Source: Nitrospiria bacterium
GTDB taxonomy: Bacteria; Nitrospirota; CAKKRA01; 9FT-COMBO-42-15
DNA length: 8,077 bases
Direction of reading: 5' to 3'
NCBI GenBank assembly: GCA_919902475.1
Contig: CAKKRA010000005.1
Span: 1 to 8,077 of the forward strand
The notes under the pieces are model-generated. The model was not told the origin of the DNA. It did not search any database and saw nothing but the letters and a program-made list of their open reading frames with translations. The position numbers and the translations under genes were made by a program. Shown here piece after piece: positions 5,185 to 8,077 of the stretch. Position 1 is the stretch's first letter. Each line of letters begins with the position of its first letter.

Positions 5185-6546
5185 TTAATTGTTGCTCATT
5201 TTGTAATACTTCAGCTTTTCCCAGAGCGATTTCCTGCTTATGCCCAGTATCCTCGCTGCCTCAACCTTGTTCCAGCTTGTCCTCTCTAAAACACGCAGGA
5301 GATGATTTGACTCTGTCTTTGAAAGCACCTCTTTTAATGACGGCATCTCCCCTGGTTTATCTGCTATAGGAGCCCCTTCGCCTACTGCTGTAATAAGGTC
5401 TATTGACCTGATTACCTCTTCGATTGAGAGGGCGACAGCTCTTTCAATGATATTCTCCAATTCCCTTATGTTTCCCGGAAAGTCATAGTCCATTAAGGTC
5501 TTTATTGCCTCAGATGACAGCTTTGTCGTCCTTCCAAGCCGCTCATTGAATTTTTTTAAGAAGTGCTCAACAAGAAGAGGTATGTCCTCTTTTCTGTCTC
5601 GAAGCGGAGGCAGAAAGATCGGGATTACCTTTAATCTGTAAAAAAGGTCTTCCCTGAATTTTCCCTCCTCAACCAATCTTTCAAGATCCATCTTTGTTGC
5701 AGATATAAGGCGGACATCTGTTTTTATTGTCTCTTCGCCGCCGACCCTTTCAAATTCATGCTCCTGCAAAACCCTGAGAAGCTTCACCTGTATAGACGGA
5801 GGGATGTCGCCAAGCTCATCTAAAAAAATTGTCCCGCCGTTTGCAATCTCAAATCTTCCGAATCTCTTTCTGATAGCGCCTGTAAATGCGCCCTTCTCAT
5901 GGCCAAAGAGCTCGCTTTCCAAGAGAGCCTCTGTAAGCGCGGCGCAGTTTACCTTAACAAAGGGCTTGTTCTTTCTTGCGCTGTTTTGGTGAATAACGCT
6001 TGCAACAAGGCCCTTGCCTGTCCCGCTCTCGCCCATTATAATGACATTTGAGTCTATCTTGCTTACCCTTTCAATAACATCAAAAAGCGCCTGCATCTTC
6101 TTGCTTCTGCCAATGATATTGAAAAGCGAATACCGCTCCTCTGCATGGCTCTTTAATAACTGATACTCCCTCTTTAATACCTGATGGCTGACTATCTTCT
6201 CTATGCGCATTATGAGGTCTTCTAAGGGAAACGGCTTTATAATATAATCATAGGCGCCAAGCCTCATTGCGCTGACAGCGTCCTCTACCTTTCCATAGGC
6301 TGTCATCATTATAACCTCTGTTTCAGGGTAGAGTTTTTTAGCCTCCTGTAAAATCTCAATCCCGTTTTTCCTCGGAAGCCGGATATCGCAGACAATAATG
6401 TCATAATCATTTTTATTTATAAGCCTGCCTGCATCTATGCCGTCCTCAACAGCAGCCACTGTCCAGCCCTGTTTTGCTAAGGCATCAGAGATTGTGATGC
6501 GGAGGATTTCATCATCTTCAACTAATAATATTGACGGCTTAATCAT
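5185..6546 (-). CDS. NtrC-family sigma-54-dependent response regulator
   Basis: This is a 453-residue cytoplasmic transcription activator. The receiver domain (about 1-118) has the acidic pocket Glu10-Asp11-Asp12, phosphoacceptor Asp54, Thr82 and Lys104. The AAA+ sigma-54 interaction domain (about 145-370) has Walker A GESGTGKG (172-179), the sigma-54 contact loop GAFTGA (219-224), Walker B with Asp243-Glu244, arginines Arg298 and Arg304 as finger candidates, and the FPGNIRELEN sensor II region. A Fis-type helix-turn-helix ends the protein (about 412-450, VEAARILGISRKSLWEKLK). All key residues for phosphorylation, ATP hydrolysis and sigma-54 remodelling are present. ATG 6546 is preceded by AAAGGAAAG. 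The kinase gene ends 31 bases upstream, so the two are a pair in one operon. Its targets are unknown; no clear -24/-12 promoter was found here. Confidence 0.95.
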   Translation of the reverse strand: MIKPSILLVEDDEILRITISDALAKQGWTVAAVEDGIDAGRLINKNDYDIIVCDIRLPRKNGIEILQEAKKLYPETEVIMMTAYGKVEDAVSAMRLGAYDYIIKPFPLEDLIMRIEKIVSHQVLKREYQLLKSHAEERYSLFNIIGRSKKMQALFDVIERVSKIDSNVIIMGESGTGKGLVASVIHQNSARKNKPFVKVNCAALTEALLESELFGHEKGAFTGAIRKRFGRFEIANGGTIFLDELGDIPPSIQVKLLRVLQEHEFERVGGEETIKTDVRLISATKMDLERLVEEGKFREDLFYRLKVIPIFLPPLRDRKEDIPLLVEHFLKKFNERLGRTTKLSSEAIKTLMDYDFPGNIRELENIIERAVALSIEEVIRSIDLITAVGEGAPIADKPGEMPSLKEVLSKTESNHLLRVLERTSWNKVEAARILGISRKSLWEKLKYYKMSNN

Positions 6547-6577
6547 AAACTATCTTTCCTTTGCCTCTTTTAAAAGG

Positions 6578-8077
6578 CTATGACTTTCCAGCAGGGTTTA
6601 CAGGCAGCTCAATAGCAACACTTGTGCCCTCGCTGCTGCTCTCAACGCTTATCATGCCATTATGCTCCTTTATTATGCTCTGGGCAATAGTGAGCCCGAG
6701 CCCAAGCCCTGTATCATCTTCCTTGTGCTTTGTTGTAAAGAAAGGCTCAAATATCCTTCCAATGTCTTCCTCTGGTATGCCTATCCCCATATCACATATT
6801 GTTATCCGCACAATCCTGCTGTCTGCCTCTCCTTTAATAGTCAATATCCCTTCTTCACCCATTGCCTCAACAGCATTGAGCATTATATTTATCATTACCT
6901 GGACAAGCTGCAGAGGATTTGCCTCAATCATTGGGAAGGATGGAGCTAATTCCTTTATTATCTTTATCCTGGTGATACTCGTCCTGTAATTGATAAAGCT
7001 CACTGCATCTTCTATAACCTCTTTAATATCTACCGGCGCAAAGAGCGTCTTTTCGTGTTTTGAAAAACGGAGGAGATTGTCTGCCATAATCTTGCAGGTA
7101 AGGGATGACGCCTCTATTGCCTTGATATAGCCCTGGCAGTTCTCCAATCCAGGGGGCAGCGCCTTGGAAATCTTATTTATCTGTTTGATTGTCAGTTGTG
7201 TATTATAAATAATATTCAGGATAGGTTTATGCAGATCCTCTGCAATCTTAGAGCTCAATTCACCGATTGCTGCAAGCCTTCCGGAGCGGAGGAGCTGGGC
7301 GTGCGTCTTTCGCAGCTCTATATTTGCCATCTCAAGCTTCTCATTCAGTTTTGTCAGCTCCCTTGCCTTTGTCTGCACCTCTGCATCCCTGTATTTGACT
7401 GCCTTTATCATCTGGTTTATAGAGCCGATCAGCAGCCCTATCTCTCCTTTGGCAGATACATCTACATCTTTAGAAAAATCACCTGCTGCAACGGCTTCTA
7501 CAACACCTACAATCTTCTCTATAGGATGGGTGATGCCTCCTGCAATAAAATAGCTCCCCAAGCCTATGCCTGCAATGCCAATAAGCATAACAGCAACAGC
7601 TATGAAGGCAATCCTCCTTAGGGAGGCATAGGTCTCCTTTGTGCTTTGTATGCCGAGGAGATGCCATTCAAAACCAGACATTGTAAGAAGCCCTTTAAGC
7701 GGAGAATAGCTTATAAATGAATCTATTCCATTATGGTCTGTCTCCCTGATTATGCCCTTCTCGCCTTTCTTTGACTTTTGAAAGGCATTTAGATTGCCTA
7801 CATTTGTAAGGAGACCGGCAGCAGCTCCCTTCTCATCAGCAATCACAACACCGTCGCCCCTTGCGAGCAAAACAAAACCGTTCTTGCCTACCCTTATATT
7901 TTTTATATCCTCAACAACAGCATCCATCTTTATCTCTGTACGAAGCACGCCTTTAAATCTTTCTTCACTGCTGTACACAGGCACGGAAAAGCTTACGACT
8001 AAAACCTTGTCAGAAAGCTGAGAGATGTGCGGATCTTCAACATAGACATCCTTTGCAATGGCAGCGTTCTTAAACCA
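6578..8077 (-). CDS. Cache-HAMP sensor histidine kinase, N-terminus outside window, altered phosphoacceptor site
   Basis: This is an inner-membrane sensor kinase; 499 residues are visible and the frame is open to the window edge, so the GTG at 7984 is not the start. Residues 1 to about 150 are the distal part of an extracytoplasmic Cache-type sensor (PVYSSEERFKGVLRTEI, ARGDGVVIADEKG). A membrane helix lies at about 157-178, then HAMP (about 178-232) and a coiled coil. The dimerisation segment reads GRLAAIGELSSKIAEDLHKP; aligned to the usual GEL-x5-AHEINNP, Glu280 occupies the phospho-His position and a His (283) lies three residues later. The ATPase domain looks complete: Asn401 (N box), DMGIG (429-433), the F-box FEPFF (443-447) and GLGLGL (457-462). 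Its partner is surely the adjacent regulator. The changed site is visible in the DNA and is not due to a frameshift. Confidence 0.93.
   Translation of the reverse strand, partial: WFKNAAIAKDVYVEDPHISQLSDKVLVVSFSVPVYSSEERFKGVLRTEIKMDAVVEDIKNIRVGKNGFVLLARGDGVVIADEKGAAAGLLTNVGNLNAFQKSKKGEKGIIRETDHNGIDSFISYSPLKGLLTMSGFEWHLLGIQSTKETYASLRRIAFIAVAVMLIGIAGIGLGSYFIAGGITHPIEKIVGVVEAVAAGDFSKDVDVSAKGEIGLLIGSINQMIKAVKYRDAEVQTKARELTKLNEKLEMANIELRKTHAQLLRSGRLAAIGELSSKIAEDLHKPILNIIYNTQLTIKQINKISKALPPGLENCQGYIKAIEASSLTCKIMADNLLRFSKHEKTLFAPVDIKEVIEDAVSFINYRTSITRIKIIKELAPSFPMIEANPLQLVQVMINIMLNAVEAMGEEGILTIKGEADSRIVRITICDMGIGIPEEDIGRIFEPFFTTKHKEDDTGLGLGLTIAQSIIKEHNGMISVESSSEGTSVAIELPVNPAGKS

Noticed and set aside
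6561..6989. 142-residue + strand frame and other frames antisense to the kinase, regulator and trpE
   Set aside because: They are shadows of strongly supported genes on the other frames, with low-complexity or unrecognisable proteins and no ribosome sites of note.
7982..7984. GTG 7984 as the sensor kinase start
   Set aside because: The frame stays open to the window edge and the upstream residues continue a Cache-type sensor domain, so the gene is cut by the window.

Overview
This window (roughly 40-45% GC by eye, with many AGG/AGA arginine codons throughout) comes from a bacterial chromosome. A cytochrome c maturation protein of the CcsA type, a sigma-54 activator with a Cache-domain sensor kinase, and a Thermus-type PyrE suggest an uncultivated, probably anaerobic or respiratory Gram-negative lineage such as Nitrospirota or a Deltaproteobacteria-like group. 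That placement is inference. Composition looks even across the window, and I see no transposase, phage gene, CRISPR array, tRNA or rRNA.

Left arm, + strand, 1-2586: the end of pyrF (orotidine 5'-phosphate decarboxylase, cut by the window edge), pyrE (orotate phosphoribosyltransferase) and trpE (anthranilate synthase large subunit). They form a tight operon with a 4-base ATGA overlap and then a 5-base gap. PyrE makes OMP and PyrF converts it to UMP. TrpE diverts chorismate to tryptophan. PyrE and TrpE are linked through PRPP, which PyrE consumes and the step after TrpE also needs. No trpG or other trp gene follows.

Middle, 2587-3443: a 353-base non-coding gap holds a weak terminator-like hairpin, a 23-base near-palindrome and a good sigma-70 promoter. 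The promoter drives a stand-alone HD-domain phosphohydrolase of unknown substrate.

Right arm, - strand, 8077 down to 3446: a Cache-HAMP sensor histidine kinase (N-terminus beyond the window), a complete NtrC-type sigma-54-dependent response regulator, a membrane-anchored Est30-like carboxylesterase, and a CcsA/ResC cytochrome c assembly protein. The last gene converges on the HD gene with a 2-base gap. The kinase and regulator are clearly a pair. Whether they control the esterase and ccsA is inference.

The main oddities are two altered active-site motifs. The sensor kinase has Glu where the phosphoacceptor His should be, with a His three residues later, while its ATP-binding domain and its partner regulator look intact. 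The CcsA protein has an atypical WWD haem-handling motif (LLWTPKE instead of the usual W-x-W-D-P-K-E). I did not find a clearly new multi-gene system; most of the window is ordinary metabolism and signalling.
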